Source: Chloroflexota bacterium
GTDB taxonomy: Bacteria > Chloroflexota > Anaerolineae > J036 > Brachytrichaceae
DNA length: 52,332 nucleotides
Assembly: GCA_021788625.1 (NCBI GenBank)
Contig: JAJYKL010000017.1
Coordinates: forward strand, 1 to 52,332
Direction of reading: 5' to 3'
A program made the translations under genes and the position numbers. This document shows positions 52,008 to 52,332 of the stretch, piece by piece (position 1 is the stretch's first letter; every line of letters starts with the position of its first letter). The notes below the pieces were generated by a model that was not told the origin of the DNA, searched no databases, and worked only from the letters and a program-made list of their open reading frames with translations.

Positions 52008-52332
52008 ATGGGCGTGTACAACATCGAAGATTACGGTGCGACTGGCGACGGAAAAACCAACTGCGCCGCAGCAATTCAGAAAGCCATTGATCAATGCAGC
52101 ACCAACGGTGGCGGGCGTGTGCTCGTGCCGGCGGGTAGGATCTTTGTGGCAGGCACCATACTCCTGCAATCGAATGTGGAGTTGTATGTCGAGCGCGGTG
52201 CGACGCTGCGGGCCAGCGGCGACCCGGCTGACTATGCACCTCATATCACCAGCCGGCACTATCTGGCCTTCATCACAGCGGACGATGCCGACAATATCGC
52301 CATTATCGGCGGTGGCGTAATAGACGGTAGTG
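52008..52332 (+). CDS. GH28-type polygalacturonase, N-terminal part (runs off window)
   Basis: The frame from ATG 52008 is open to the window edge. It begins VYNIEDYGATGDGKTNCAAA, then NGGGRVLVPAGRIFVAGTIL, LQSNVELYVERGATLRAS and ends IIGGGVIDG. This is the start of a right-handed beta-helix of the GH28/pectinase type, which hydrolyses galacturonan or rhamnogalacturonan. CGGAGG lies about five bases upstream of the ATG. No signal peptide is seen, so it may be an intracellular exo-acting enzyme. The catalytic motifs (NTDG, DD, HG) would lie beyond the window and cannot be checked. Confidence 0.85.
   Translation, partial: MGVYNIEDYGATGDGKTNCAAAIQKAIDQCSTNGGGRVLVPAGRIFVAGTILLQSNVELYVERGATLRASGDPADYAPHITSRHYLAFITADDADNIAIIGGGVIDGS

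Overview
This 52 kb window looks like a chromosomal segment of an uncultured-type bacterium, most likely a member of the Chloroflexota. That assignment is an inference from gene style: COG0407-type uroporphyrinogen-decarboxylase-like (URO-D) proteins next to sugar enzymes, a CcmC/CcmD/CcdA set, MlrC-type M81 protein, GH127 and GH4 enzymes, and lipoprotein-type membrane fusion proteins. There is no rRNA, tRNA or other marker gene to prove it. Composition is moderately GC-rich, with a visibly GC-richer block at about 24.1-36.0 kb. I saw no tRNA, rRNA, CRISPR array, transposase or phage gene.

Layout. (1) 0.4-4.4 kb: GH51 arabinofuranosidase, zinc alcohol/sugar dehydrogenase and a sugar isomerase-like TIM barrel. 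(2) 4.4-13.9 kb: housekeeping genes, comprising a class IV aminotransferase, PAP2 phosphatase, polyprenyl synthase, two alpha/beta hydrolases, a membrane/TPR protein, the cytochrome c biogenesis set ccmC-ccmD-ccdA, a VOC protein and a PNPOx-fold protein. The ccdA product appears circularly permuted. A 22-bp tandem repeat block lies at 8.04-8.23 kb. (3) 13.9-15.5 kb: a graveyard of broken genes, including a decayed carboxylesterase tail that matches the intact esterase 3 kb downstream, and a foldback element. (4) 15.5-22.6 kb: carboxylesterase, Gfo/Idh/MocA oxidoreductase, a convergent URO-D-like gene and a GH78 rhamnosidase. (5) 22.6-24.0 kb: AT-rich DNA and fused fragments of an ABC ATPase and a PAS-GGDEF protein.

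(6) 24.0-36.0 kb: the most interesting block. A ROK regulator with a strong promoter and a perfect dyad at its start is followed by a sugar ABC importer (lipoprotein and two permeases), two NAD/metal-dependent GH4 glycosidases, and three genes encoding four URO-D-like domains, one gene being a tandem fusion. A convergent pair (URO-D-like plus a mandelate-racemase-type acid sugar dehydratase) lies at 36.2-38.5 kb. (7) 38.6-45.5 kb: a two-fold ABC-2 exporter (two ATPases, two permeases, two membrane fusion lipoproteins). (8) 45.6-52.3 kb: GH127 beta-L-arabinofuranosidase, a SET-domain protein, an uncharacterised TIM barrel, an M81/MlrC protein, a PNPOx/F420-type protein, a HAD hydrolase and the start of a GH28 pectinase.

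Taken together the glycosidases (GH51, GH78, GH127, GH28, GH4) point to scavenging of plant cell wall side chains (arabinan, rhamnogalacturonan, uronides). None of the complete enzymes shows a clear signal peptide, so they probably act on imported oligosaccharides. Five genes with six URO-D/MtaA-like domains sit among them without any corrinoid protein in the window. I propose, as inference only, that they handle O-methyl or other modified sugar or aglycone groups released by the glycosidases.
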